This document shows positions 54,765 to 64,000 of a DNA stretch of 64,000 nt, in pieces; positions within the stretch are counted from its first letter, which is position 1; the number at the start of each line of letters is the position of its first letter. The stretch spans positions 806,001-870,000 of the forward strand of contig JADJCM010000002.1 of the NCBI GenBank assembly GCA_016703225.1. Reading direction: 5' to 3'. The translations under genes were made by a program, and so were the position numbers. The notes beneath the pieces are model-generated. The model was not told where the DNA came from and ran no database searches. It saw nothing but the letters and a program-made list of their open reading frames with translations. This DNA comes from Lysobacterales bacterium. GTDB lineage: Bacteria; Pseudomonadota; Gammaproteobacteria; Xanthomonadales; Ahniellaceae.

Positions 54765-55886
54765 CTAGTCCTCGTCAGCCTCGCGCTTGCTGCGCTTGGC
54801 AGCGAGCGGCTTGTACACCGAGCTTCCGGTCTTGCCGGCGGGCTTGGTCGTCGCTGCCCGGTACGCGGGCTTCGCCGATTTGTACGCCGGCTTGGCGCCA
54901 AAATCACGCTTGGGGCGATCGGCTGCGCCGCCCGCCGGACGCGCCGGGCGATCGCCATAGGCGCGCTTGGGTCGGTCGGCGAAGTTGCCGGCGGGACGTG
55001 CGGGACGGTCGCCGAAATCGCGCTTGGGACGATCGCTCGCAGCACCCGCGGGACGTGCCGGACGATCGCCATAGGTGCGTTTCGGTCGGTCGGTGAAGGC
55101 GCCTGCGGGACGTGCGGGACGGTCGCCGAAATCGCGCTTGGGACGATCGCTCGCACCGCCCGCCGGGCGTGCCGGCCGATCGCCATAGGCGCGCTTGGGC
55201 CGGTCGGCGAAATTGCCGGCGGGACGTGCGGGACGGTCACCAAAGTCGCGCGCAGGACGTGCCGCGCGATCGCCGAAGTCGCGCGCAGGACGCGACGGAC
55301 GATGGGTTGGGCCATCGGCGCGGCCGCCGAAGCTGCGCTCGCGGCGCGGCGCGGTGCCGACGATGTCCTGGGCGCGCGGTGGGCGCTTGCTGAATCCGCC
55401 GGCGCCACTGCGCGCGGGCGCCTTCGCGTACTTGCCACCTTCGCGGCGCGGCGGACGCGTATCGGCGGGGTCATGCGGGCGATGCGGGCGCTCGCCATAG
55501 CCACCGCCGGCATCATCGCGACGGGCGCGGAACGGGCGCTGGCCATCGCGCGCCGGGCGCGCACCGAAGGCGGACTCGCTCTTCGCCGGCTTTTCCCCCG
55601 GCATCAGGATCGTCGGCTTCTTGGCGCGGCGATAGAACGTGGCCGTATGCCCGACCTTCTGGATCAACTCGGACTTGGTATCGCGCACCAGCGACTGGAT
55701 GATCTCGTCGCGCTCGGCGCGATCCTCGGCGATCACCCGGATCTTCACCAGTTCATGCCGCGACAGCGCGTCGTCGAGTTCGATGCGCACGCCGTCGGAC
55801 ATGCCCTTCTGGCCGATCATCACGACCGGGTTGAGGTCGTGCGCGAGGCCGCGCAGGAAGCGGATCTGGGTTGCGTCGAGTGCCAC
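54765..55886 (-). CDS. yhbY: YhbY-type RNA-binding protein with a long repeat-rich basic tail
   Basis: The first ~100 residues are a YhbY/CRM domain (LDATQIRFLRGLAHDLNPVV, MIGQKGMSDGVRIELDDAL, HELVKIRV), an IF3-C-like RNA-binding fold that associates with pre-50S ribosomes. E. coli YhbY stops there (97 residues), but this one continues to 373 residues with a basic, Gly/Arg/Pro tail. The tail holds about six units of 19 residues built on DRPKR(D/A/T)(F/Y)GDRPARPAG. I take the GTG at 55886 (GAAGG seven bases upstream); another GTG two codons earlier is possible. It is divergent from rlmE, as in other gammaproteobacteria. Confidence 0.88.
   Translation of the reverse strand: MALDATQIRFLRGLAHDLNPVVMIGQKGMSDGVRIELDDALSRHELVKIRVIAEDRAERDEIIQSLVRDTKSELIQKVGHTATFYRRAKKPTILMPGEKPAKSESAFGARPARDGQRPFRARRDDAGGGYGERPHRPHDPADTRPPRREGGKYAKAPARSGAGGFSKRPPRAQDIVGTAPRRERSFGGRADGPTHRPSRPARDFGDRAARPARDFGDRPARPAGNFADRPKRAYGDRPARPAGGASDRPKRDFGDRPARPAGAFTDRPKRTYGDRPARPAGAASDRPKRDFGDRPARPAGNFADRPKRAYGDRPARPAGGAADRPKRDFGAKPAYKSAKPAYRAATTKPAGKTGSSVYKPLAAKRSKREADED
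54895..55280. repeat. 57-bp/114-bp coding repeat in yhbY
   Basis: Tandem units of 57 bases encode 19 residues; two alternating types make a 114-base higher-order period. The marker ATCGCCATAG recurs at 54951, 55065 and 55179, exactly 114 bases apart. Units differ by scattered substitutions, so the array is not a recent perfect duplication. Confidence 0.88.
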
Positions 55887-55921
55887 GGGCACACCTTCAG
55901 GAAAGAAAACGGGCGCGAGGG

Positions 55922-55927
55922 TATCAT
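55922..55927 (+). promoter_or_regulatory. Putative -10 for rlmE-ftsH
   Basis: TATCAT, 32-37 bases before the preferred GTG of rlmE, in the 72-base divergent gap with yhbY. It overlaps an in-frame ATG (55926) that is the alternative rlmE start. Confidence 0.35.
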
Positions 55928-55958
55928 GCGCGGCCCTGAATCCCTCCCCGAATCGCCC

Positions 55959-56591
55959 GTGACGCGCAGCAAGTCCAGTCAGCGCTGGCTCAAGGAACAC
56001 TTCTCCGATCCGTTCGTGAAACGCGCCCAGTCCGAGGGCCTGCGTTCGCGCGCGGCGTACAAGCTCGAAGAACTGATCGAACGCGACCGCATCCTCGCGC
56101 CGGGCATGGTCGTGGTCGATCTTGGCGCCGCGCCCGGCGGTTGGTCGCAGATGGTGCGTCGCGCGCTCGGTCGCAATGGCGACGTGATCGCACTCGACAT
56201 CCTCGACATGCCCAGCATCCCCGGCGTCGAGTTCCTGCAGGGCGACTTCCGTGAAGAGTCCGTGTTGACCGTGTTCGAGGCGATGGTCGGCGGGCGCGCG
56301 GTTGATCTTGTCTTGTCCGACATGGCCCCCAATATGAGCGGCGTGGAGTCGGTCGATCAGGCGCGCTCGATGCATCTGTGCGAACTGGCGCGCGACTTCG
56401 CCGAGCAGCATCTCAAGTCCGGTGGCACCTTCCTGGTGAAAGTGTTTCAGGGTGTGGGCTTTGATGATTACGTGCGGGACTTGCGCAAGCGTTACACCAA
56501 GGTAACGATGCGCAAGCCGAAGGCCTCGCGGGCACGCAGCCCGGAGGTGTACGCGCTCTGCACCGGATTCCGTTCCGGCGCAGCGAAATGA
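55959..56591 (+). CDS. rlmE: 23S rRNA (uridine-2'-O) methyltransferase RlmE
   Basis: RlmE (FtsJ/RrmJ) 2'-O-methylates U2552 in the A loop of 23S rRNA. The 210-residue product has SSQRWLKEHFSDPFVKRAQ, the SAM motif VDLGAAPGGWSQMV, DMAPNMSG and the catalytic tetrad Lys in FLVKVFQG. The GTG at 55959 (VTRSKSSQRW) aligns with the E. coli N-terminus; an in-frame ATG at 55926, 11 codons earlier with GAGG upstream, is the alternative. It is followed by ftsH after 16 bases, the usual gammaproteobacterial pair. Confidence 0.94.
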   Translation: MTRSKSSQRWLKEHFSDPFVKRAQSEGLRSRAAYKLEELIERDRILAPGMVVVDLGAAPGGWSQMVRRALGRNGDVIALDILDMPSIPGVEFLQGDFREESVLTVFEAMVGGRAVDLVLSDMAPNMSGVESVDQARSMHLCELARDFAEQHLKSGGTFLVKVFQGVGFDDYVRDLRKRYTKVTMRKPKASRARSPEVYALCTGFRSGAAK

Positions 56592-56607
56592 CGACAGGAG
56601 CGAGACC

Positions 56608-58515
<1,908 letters not shown>

Positions 58516-58531
58516 GCCACCGCCTGTTTCG

Positions 58532-58563
58532 AGTGAAAACCCGCCGCAAGGCGGGTTTTCACT
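58532..58563 (+). terminator. Rho-independent terminator after ftsH
   Basis: AGTGAAAACCCGCC pairs with GGCGGGTTTTCACT, a perfect 14-bp stem with a GCAA tetraloop, followed by TT. The A-rich 5' arm and T-rich 3' arm make it work in either direction. Confidence 0.9.
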
Positions 58564-58571
58564 TTCAAGGC

Positions 58572-58587
58572 CTGCGAAATTTCGCAG
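58572..58587. promoter_or_regulatory. Palindrome upstream of the second ComEA-like gene
   Basis: CTGCGAAATTTCGCAG is a perfect 16-bp palindrome about 117 bases before the second ComEA-like start. The 12-bp core is identical to the one ahead of the first ComEA-like gene, and both are followed by a CGAT three or so bases on. Confidence 0.6.
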
Positions 58588-58696
58588 ACGATTTCCGGAT
58601 TTCGACCGAGGCGCGCTGCCTGGGACTTCCGCAGAATGCCGGCACGCCCCGAGCCGCAGCGTGCCTGGGGATGTTCCTGACTCAAGGAGTGTCGGC

Positions 58697-58966
58697 ATGA
58701 ACCTGATCCAGTCCCTGTTGTTCGCGCTGCTGTTCGCCATCGCCACGCCGGCCGTGTCTGCGGAGTCGGTCAACATCAACACCGCCAGCGTCGAGCAGCT
58801 GACCGCGCTCGACGGCATCGGCGAGGTCAAGGCGCGCGCTATCGTCGAGCATCGCGAGGCCAACGGCCGCTTTCGTTCCGTGGAGCAACTGGAAGACGTC
58901 AAGGGCGTGGGTCCCAAGACCGTCCAGAAGAACCGCGATCGCATCCGCATCGACGGTGCGCCATAG
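58697..58966 (+). CDS. ComEA-like secreted helix-hairpin-helix protein, copy 2
   Basis: An 89-residue protein with signal peptide (MNLIQSLLFALLFAIATPAV, cleavage near VSA) and one HhH pair: VNINTASVEQLTALDGIGEVKARAIVEHRE, KGVGPKTVQKNRDRI given here in parts. As in copy 1, it probably binds double-stranded DNA in the periplasm during transformation. RBS AAGGAGT seven bases upstream. It stands between the ftsH terminator and the DUF2442 gene, with its own upstream palindrome. Confidence 0.88.
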   Translation: MNLIQSLLFALLFAIATPAVSAESVNINTASVEQLTALDGIGEVKARAIVEHREANGRFRSVEQLEDVKGVGPKTVQKNRDRIRIDGAP

Positions 58967-58990
58967 TGTGCCAACGCTGGAGAGCCATTC

Positions 58991-59404
58991 ATGGCGATTT
59001 CTGACAACGAGTTCGATGCCGCGAGCCGACGCGGCGAAGCGCGGCGCGCAGCATTTCCGCACGCGCTGTCGGTGCGCTTCGATCGGCGCACGGCCCGGGT
59101 GATTGTCGAATTGGCCACGGGTGTCCAGATCGGCTTTCGTGCCGAGTTGGTCGAGGGATTGGCGGGCGCGTCTGCGAGCGAACTGTCGGCAGCCGAGATA
59201 TCGCCGTCGGGGCTTGGGCTGCACTTCCCTGCGCTAGACGCAGACATCGATCTGCCGGCGCTGCTCCAGGGAGTGCTGGGCAGCAAACGCTGGGTTGCCT
59301 CCGAGGCCGGCAAGATCGGCGGCAAGGCCACTACCCAACGCAAGGTCGCTGCCGCGCGTCGCAATGGGAAATTAGGTGGGCGGCCGCGGAAGCGCGTCGC
59401 TTGA
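58991..59404 (+). CDS. DUF2442 protein with basic C-terminal tail
   Basis: A 137-residue protein matching the DUF2442 pattern: ALSVRFDRRTARVIVELATG, ASELSAAEISPSGLGLHFPALDADID, then LPALLQG. The last ~35 residues are basic (GKIGGKATTQRKVAAARRNGKLGGRPRKR), with a GRPRK AT-hook-like end typical of a DUF2442 subgroup. DUF2442 is often paired with DUF4160 in toxin-antitoxin-like modules, but no such partner is adjacent here. Function unknown. Confidence 0.72.
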   Translation: MAISDNEFDAASRRGEARRAAFPHALSVRFDRRTARVIVELATGVQIGFRAELVEGLAGASASELSAAEISPSGLGLHFPALDADIDLPALLQGVLGSKRWVASEAGKIGGKATTQRKVAAARRNGKLGGRPRKRVA

Positions 59405-59441
59405 GACGCATCTTCGACGGCGCGCCGTGATCCCTGTGGCT

Positions 59442-62400
59442 TCAGTCGCCGCAGTCGCGGCCGAGCACTCGCGCCAGTTGCACTAGTTCCAAGGAGCCGC
59501 TGCCGAGTCGCGGCTCGTTGAATTGCCAGTCGATCCGGGCCGTAGCCGCGCCGGTGGTGGTGTAGCGCAAATTGCCGACAGCGATCCGGCGCACATCGTC
59601 GGGGTCGAATGCACTGCCGAAGCCGGTGCCTTCGGTGCGGTACATGGACAGATCGGCGTGGTCACCGACGATTTCGCCGGTGCCGACCAGCCACAGCGGC
59701 GCGCCGTCGAGGTGCACGTACCAAGCGGCTGCGAGCAGGCGTTGCGTGCCCACGGCGTGGATGTCGATCGATAGTCCGTGGCCGCTCTGCGCCGGCTGGT
59801 ACCAGCTGCCGATGTGGCAGGCGGCGATGCCGTCGTGGCCATCGCGACCGTCGTCGGCGATGCTGGCGGCGAGACGCTGCAGCGGCATGTTGCCGGAGGT
59901 GAAACCGGGTCGCGTTGTGGTCCAGGTCGCTTTGCCGACGCTGGCCGAGGAGAAACGGAGTTCGAGTTCACCGAACGCATCGATCTGCACGTCGCCGGCA
60001 GCGAAGCGTGGCGGGAAGTCGGCACCGCGGGCGGTGTGCAGGGTCATCTGCACACGGTCGCCATCGGCCGGGCCAGTGCCGAACAGCCATAGCGGCTGGC
60101 CGTCGGCATAGGTGTACCAGGCGGCGCTGACCTGCAACACGCCGTCGACCAGAATCGGTTCGAGCACGAAGCCCTGGCCGCTCTGTGCCGGGTCGTAGAA
60201 CGATCCGGACAGATTGGCACCGATGCGATAGCTGGCGGTGCCATCGAGCTGTGCGAGGGGCACGCGCCAGATGCCGCGGCCGTAGGTGAAGGCGTACAGC
60301 CAGGCCGGTTCGCTGCCGCTGGCCGGGCGGACCACCAGGTGTTCGGTGATGGCGCTGGCGAAGCCGGTGTGCTCGACCGACCAGTGCTCGCCTGCGTCGA
60401 CCGAGGCGAACACGCCGATGTCGCTGCCGAGGAACAATCGCTGCGGATCGCCGGGGTCGATGGCGATGCTGTGCACTGGTACGTCGGGCAGACGGCCATC
60501 GCCACTGCCATCGAGCGCGCTCCAGGTTGCGCCGCCGTCGCGACTGCGCCAGACATGGGCACCGCCGCCGAGGGTCGAGTAGGTGGCATAGGCCGTTCGC
60601 GGATCATCCGCGGCGAAGGCCAGTGACGACACCCATCCGGGGCGGGGCGCCGTCGAGGGCCAGGTCGTGGTGTTGGCGCTGGCCAGGGCGTTGTCGCTGC
60701 GGTAGATGCGGTCGAGGTTGCCGAGCAGCATGCGGTTGCTGTCGCCGGGTGCGATCGCGAACGCGCTGATGCGGTCGGAGAACGTGGTGCCGACGCGCGC
60801 GCTCGCGGCGCGCCACTGGCCGCCGCGGTTGTCGCTGCGCCACAGACGCATGCCGGCGGCCCAGAGACGATCGGGCGCGTTGCGGTCGAGCTGCCAGGGC
60901 ATGATGAAGTGGACACTGTCGGAGATCCCGCTGGTCGCCTGCACGTGCGTGGCGCCGCCGTTTTCCGAGCGCGCGATGGTAACGCCCTGGTAACTGGTGT
61001 AGATGCGTTCGTTGCTGCGCGGGTCAATCGCGCTCTGGCCGCCGTCGCCGCCACGCACGTGCGCCCAGCTGCAGCCGTTCGAACCGCAGCGGCCGCGCCA
61101 GGTGCCGTTGTCCTGCAGGCCACCGAGCACCATCGCGCCATCGGCGCTGACCGAACCGGCATAGAACTGGGTGGTGCCAAGGCCGTTCACCCGGGCCTGC
61201 CATTGCATGGTCCCTGCGGCGGGGGCGCAGGCGGCCTGGGCACCGCGCGTGGTCGGTGCGAGGTCGTTCGCGGTCATGGCCACGCCACCGTCACCGAGCA
61301 CGAACAGCTCGCGGCGATCCGGGCCGTAGTCGGGCGCATGCACGATCCGGTGCAGGTCGGCGTGCAGGCCTTCGGGCTGTGATTCGTCGAGCCAGTGGTA
61401 GCTGGCCTTGCCGAAGCTGCGACCGCCGTCGTCGGAACGGTACAGCTCCATGCCGCCGACGAACACGACATCGGCGTTCTCCGGATGCACCGCGAGCGCC
61501 TGGTTGTACCAGCCGGCGGAATACACCCAGACCGAGCCGAAGCCGCAACGCGGCGCATCGAAGCCGTCGGCGTAGCTGAGCAGGTAGGTCGAGAGTGCGT
61601 CGGGGCTGTCGTTGCGCAGGCGCGCGCTGAAGGTGCGGCCGCCATCCTCGGAGCGAAACAGCGCGTGCAGACCGTTGTCGTAGTCGCCGTAGCCATCACC
61701 GGTGCGATCGAAACCGGCAACGATGCTTGAGGACAATGCGTAGACCACGTTCGGATTGGAACGCGCCACTTCCAGGCTGGTACGACCCATGCCGGTTTCG
61801 CTCAGCACGGTCTGCCAGGTGCCGTTGCCGCCCGCGTCGTCATTGCGGAACACCGCGCCGGGGCACGGACCGCTGCAGGCCGGCGGCAGCACGCTGCCCG
61901 GCTGGTAGTAGCGGTCGTCGAGCGAGCGCGAGGCACAGGCCGCGAGCAGCACGTCGCGCCCATCGACCGGCAGCGCGAGCAAATCGGTGCAGCCCTCGTA
62001 GCTCGCCTCGCCGGCCGCGTTCGCCGGGCGCAGTATGTGCTGCCAGGTGGCGCCGGAATCGGGCGAGCGCCACAGGCCGCTGTTGGTCGCCGCATAGACG
62101 CGACGCGGATCGATGCGGCTGACGACCAGGTCGGAGACGTAGCGGAAATCGTCGCTGGCGGTGGCGAGCAGTTGCAGAAAGCTGCGGCCACCGTCGCGCG
62201 AGCGCAGGATGCCGGCGCCGCTCATGGCGGCGTAGGGGATGGCGTTGTTGCGGTACAGCTCGCCGGTGCCGGCGTAGATCACGTCCGGATTGCCAGGCTC
62301 GAAGGCGAGTGCGCCGATGTTGAGGTTGACCGCGTCGTCGCTGATCGCCTGCCAATGCAGCCCACGGTCCGTGCTCTCCCAGATACCGCCGGAGACACCG

Positions 62401-62784
62401 CCGGCGAGCAGCCGCTCCGGGTTGCGCGGATCGAACAGCAGCGTGCGCATGCGCCCGGCCACGCCCTGCGGGCCGATCCACTCCCATCCGCCCGATGTCT
62501 TGCCGATTCCGCTCGCGTTGCGATGCTTGGGCAGATCGCGCAGCTCGTTCGCGGTAGCCGACCGGCAGCGTGCGCGCTCCGCTCGGCAGGCGCCGGGCCA
62601 ACGCATGCGCGGCCGCTTCGGTCGCAAACGTGGCGCGCGCGTGCGTCGGTACCGGGACCGCGCGTGGGGGCTCGCGCGGCGGCGCGACCTGCACGGCAGC
62701 GATGGCGCCGAACAGCAGCGCGCCACACCACGCGGTCGCCCGTCGATGGGCACGGTGTAGCGCAGGCTTTGCTTGCATCGACAT
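59442..62784 (-). CDS. Large secreted BNR/VPS10-like beta-propeller protein, frameshifted near its N-terminus
   Basis: Corrected for one extra base, a ~1113-residue secreted protein. An N-terminal signal peptide (MSMQAKPALHRAHRRATAW..., hydrophobic WCGALLFGAIAAVQVA) with a strong RBS (GGAGG nine bases before 62784) is in one frame; from about 62560 on, coding continues in another with GWEWIGPQGVAGRMRTLLFD. The bulk is a BNR/sortilin-like propeller with recurring SxDGGxSW/F motifs (WESTDRGLHW, LRSRDGGRSF, WRSRDGGATW). Two C-terminal modules follow (YDPAQSGQGF..., YQPAQSGHGL...), each with a WY(T/V)-x5-7-PLWL strand. Likely extracellular, perhaps glycan- or peptide-binding; function unknown. 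Confidence 0.78.
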
Positions 62785-62946
62785 TCAGGGTTTCCTCCGG
62801 GCGCCCATGATGCGCGAGTTGCGTGCATCCTGCCTGTGCCCAAAGGCGGGCGAATCGGCCGAGCCGTTGCCATCGCGGGACGTGTGGCAGGGCGGTCGCC
62901 ATTCGGCTTCGCATAGCATGTCCGGGTTCATCCATTGGAGATCGCC

Positions 62947-64000
62947 ATGATTCCTCACCCGCTCGTGCTGGCGCTTGCCTGCGCCCTGTGCATGCCCTCG
63001 ATGGCCGCAGACAAGGACAAGCCGGAGCCGCCGAAGTGGGACGTCAACGCCGCCCACGGTGCGGTCAAGTCGGTGAAGTTCACGACCGACGAGGGCACCT
63101 GGATGGATCTGGACGTAAGTCCCGACGGCCGCACCATCGTGTTCGCGCTGCTCGGCGATCTGTACACCCTGCCGATTGCGGGTGGCGACGCCAAGCGTGT
63201 GACCTCGGGCCCGCAGTGGGATGTGCAGCCGCGCTTCTCGCCGGATGGCAGCGAGATCGCATTCACCTCGGATCGCGGCGGCGGCAACAACCTGTGGCGA
63301 GTGCGGGTCGACGGCAGCCACTACGCGCAGGTGACCAAGGAAGACTTCCGCCTGCTCAACAACCCGGTATGGACGCCCGATGGCCAGTACCTGATCGGGC
63401 GCAAGCACTTCACCTCCGAGCGCTCGCTCGGCGCCGGTGAACTGTGGCTGTTCCACAAGAGTGGTGGCGCCGGATTGCAGCTGACCAAGAAGAAGAACGA
63501 CCAGCAAGACCTTGGCGAGCCTGCGCTCAGCCCGGACGGCCGCTATGTGTATTTCTCCGAAGACGTGAGTGGCGGCAGTACCTTCGAGTACAACAAGAAC
63601 CCGCATGGCGTGATCTATGCGATCAAGCGCCTCGACCGCGAGACCGGCGAAATCGAGACCATCGTCGCGACCGCCGGTGGTGCGGTGCGTCCGCAGCCCT
63701 CACCCGACGGCAAGTCGCTCGCGTTCGTGAAGCGCGTCGCCGACAAGACCGTGCTGCACAAGATCGAACTCGCCAGCGGCGAAGTGAAGCCGCTGTGGAA
63801 CGGGCTCTCGCACGACCAGCAGGAAGGCTAGGCCGTATTCAGTCCGTACGCGAACTTCGGCTGGACGCCCGACTCGGGCGCCATCGTGATCTGGGCGCAG
63901 GGCAAGCTGTGGCGCGTCGACGCCGCGAGTGGCGCGCCGTCTGCGATTCCGTTCACGGCCGAGGTCGAACAGACGGTGGCCGCTCCGCTGCGCTTCGAGC
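62947..64000 (+). pseudogene. TolB-propeller amidohydrolase-like protein, in-frame amber at 63829, right end cut off
   Basis: Signal peptide (MIPHPLVLALACALCMPSMAA) then TolB-type PD40 propeller repeats: LDVSPDGRTIVFALLGDLYT, RFSPDGSEIAFTSDRGGGNN, ALSPDGRYVYFSED, PSPDGKSLAFVKR. The layout matches secreted proteins with an N-terminal propeller and a C-terminal amidohydrolase; the hydrolase would lie beyond the window. A TAG at 63829-63831 interrupts after SHDQQEG, and the same frame continues AVFSPYANFGWTPDSGAIVI to the right edge. Homologues have Trp here (DQQExWA), so TGG changed to TAG. GGAG six bases before 62947 supports the start. It may be a pseudogene or a sequence error. Confidence 0.75.

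Noticed and set aside
58572..58587. CRP-S (Sxy-dependent) site
   Set aside because: The half-sites TGCGA and TCGCA match, but the spacer is four bases and not six, which would put the half-sites out of register for CRP.
63829..63831. Amber recoding (for example pyrrolysine or UAG as sense)
   Set aside because: Several genes in the window end in TAG exactly where family members stop (rpoS, glutathione peroxidase), so TAG is a normal stop here.

Overview
The window is one dense, high-GC (roughly two thirds G+C by eye) bacterial chromosome segment with about 60 protein-coding genes and no tRNA or rRNA gene, prophage, integrase, transposase or CRISPR array that I can recognise. The gene neighbourhoods are gammaproteobacterial: smr-surE-pcm-yqaA-nlpD-rpoS, pyrG-kdsA, sucA-sucB-lpd, yhbY divergent from rlmE-ftsH, and ypjD divergent from ffh. 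The mtnA/gyrA pairing, a PilH-type regulator, DUF3011 and IPTL-CTERM-like secreted proteins, and REP hairpins of the type known from Xanthomonas and Pseudomonas point to the order Xanthomonadales (Lysobacterales). The genus cannot be told from the sequence alone.

Layout. 1-4.8 kb: the 3' end of a heparinase II/III-like gene and two tandem, translationally coupled S9 peptidases. 4.8-9.4 kb: parE (with a one-base frameshift), divergent from pyrG-kdsA, closed by a strong terminator. 9.5-14.4 kb: a large secreted multidomain protein, a DUF3011 protein and an EcsC-like protein. 14.5-21.6 kb: mtnA, a ParE-type toxin-antitoxin pair, then gyrA coupled to a four-PDZ HtrA-like protease and a protease-fold partner without its catalytic residues. 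21.6-24.2 kb: a 35-bp tandem hairpin repeat, a peroxiredoxin, hsp20 (with a sigma-32-like promoter) and cbpA, then pilH. 24.2-29.2 kb: acuI and a five-PAS hybrid histidine kinase. 29.2-34.9 kb: the 2-oxoglutarate dehydrogenase operon. 35-41.6 kb: a secreted protein, a GNAT enzyme coupled to a ribosomal-oxygenase-like protein, purB, a DUF4124 protein and fumC. 41.6-46 kb: a GntR/ABC-2 transporter operon with its own palindromic operator, glutathione peroxidase, a PilZ protein and ypjD. 46-49.6 kb: ffh, a ComEA-like secreted protein, a nucleotidyltransferase module and an Smr protein. 49.6-53.6 kb: the surE-pcm-yqaA-nlpD-rpoS operon. 53.6-59.4 kb: a TonB-like protein, a Mth938-like protein, yhbY with a long repeat tail, rlmE-ftsH, a second ComEA-like gene and a DUF2442 protein. 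59.4-64 kb: a very large secreted BNR-propeller protein and the start of a TolB-propeller/amidohydrolase.

Most genes are housekeeping: topoisomerases, nucleotide synthesis, TCA cycle, protein targeting, quality control and stress response. The unusual material lies in how they are built. Four REP hairpins are read in one frame as linker peptide inside SucB. The two ComEA-like genes share an upstream palindrome. YhbY carries a roughly 270-residue tail containing a 114-bp-period repeat. A JmjC ribosomal-oxygenase homologue has lost its iron ligands. GyrA carries alanine at the main quinolone-resistance position.

Three genes (parE, the BNR protein and the amidohydrolase) each carry a single-base lesion. 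At least the parE one is likely to be a sequence error, since the gene is essential, so the reader should treat base-level accuracy here with some caution. No gene-free stretch exceeds 300 bases; the longest is the 278 bases upstream of sucA.
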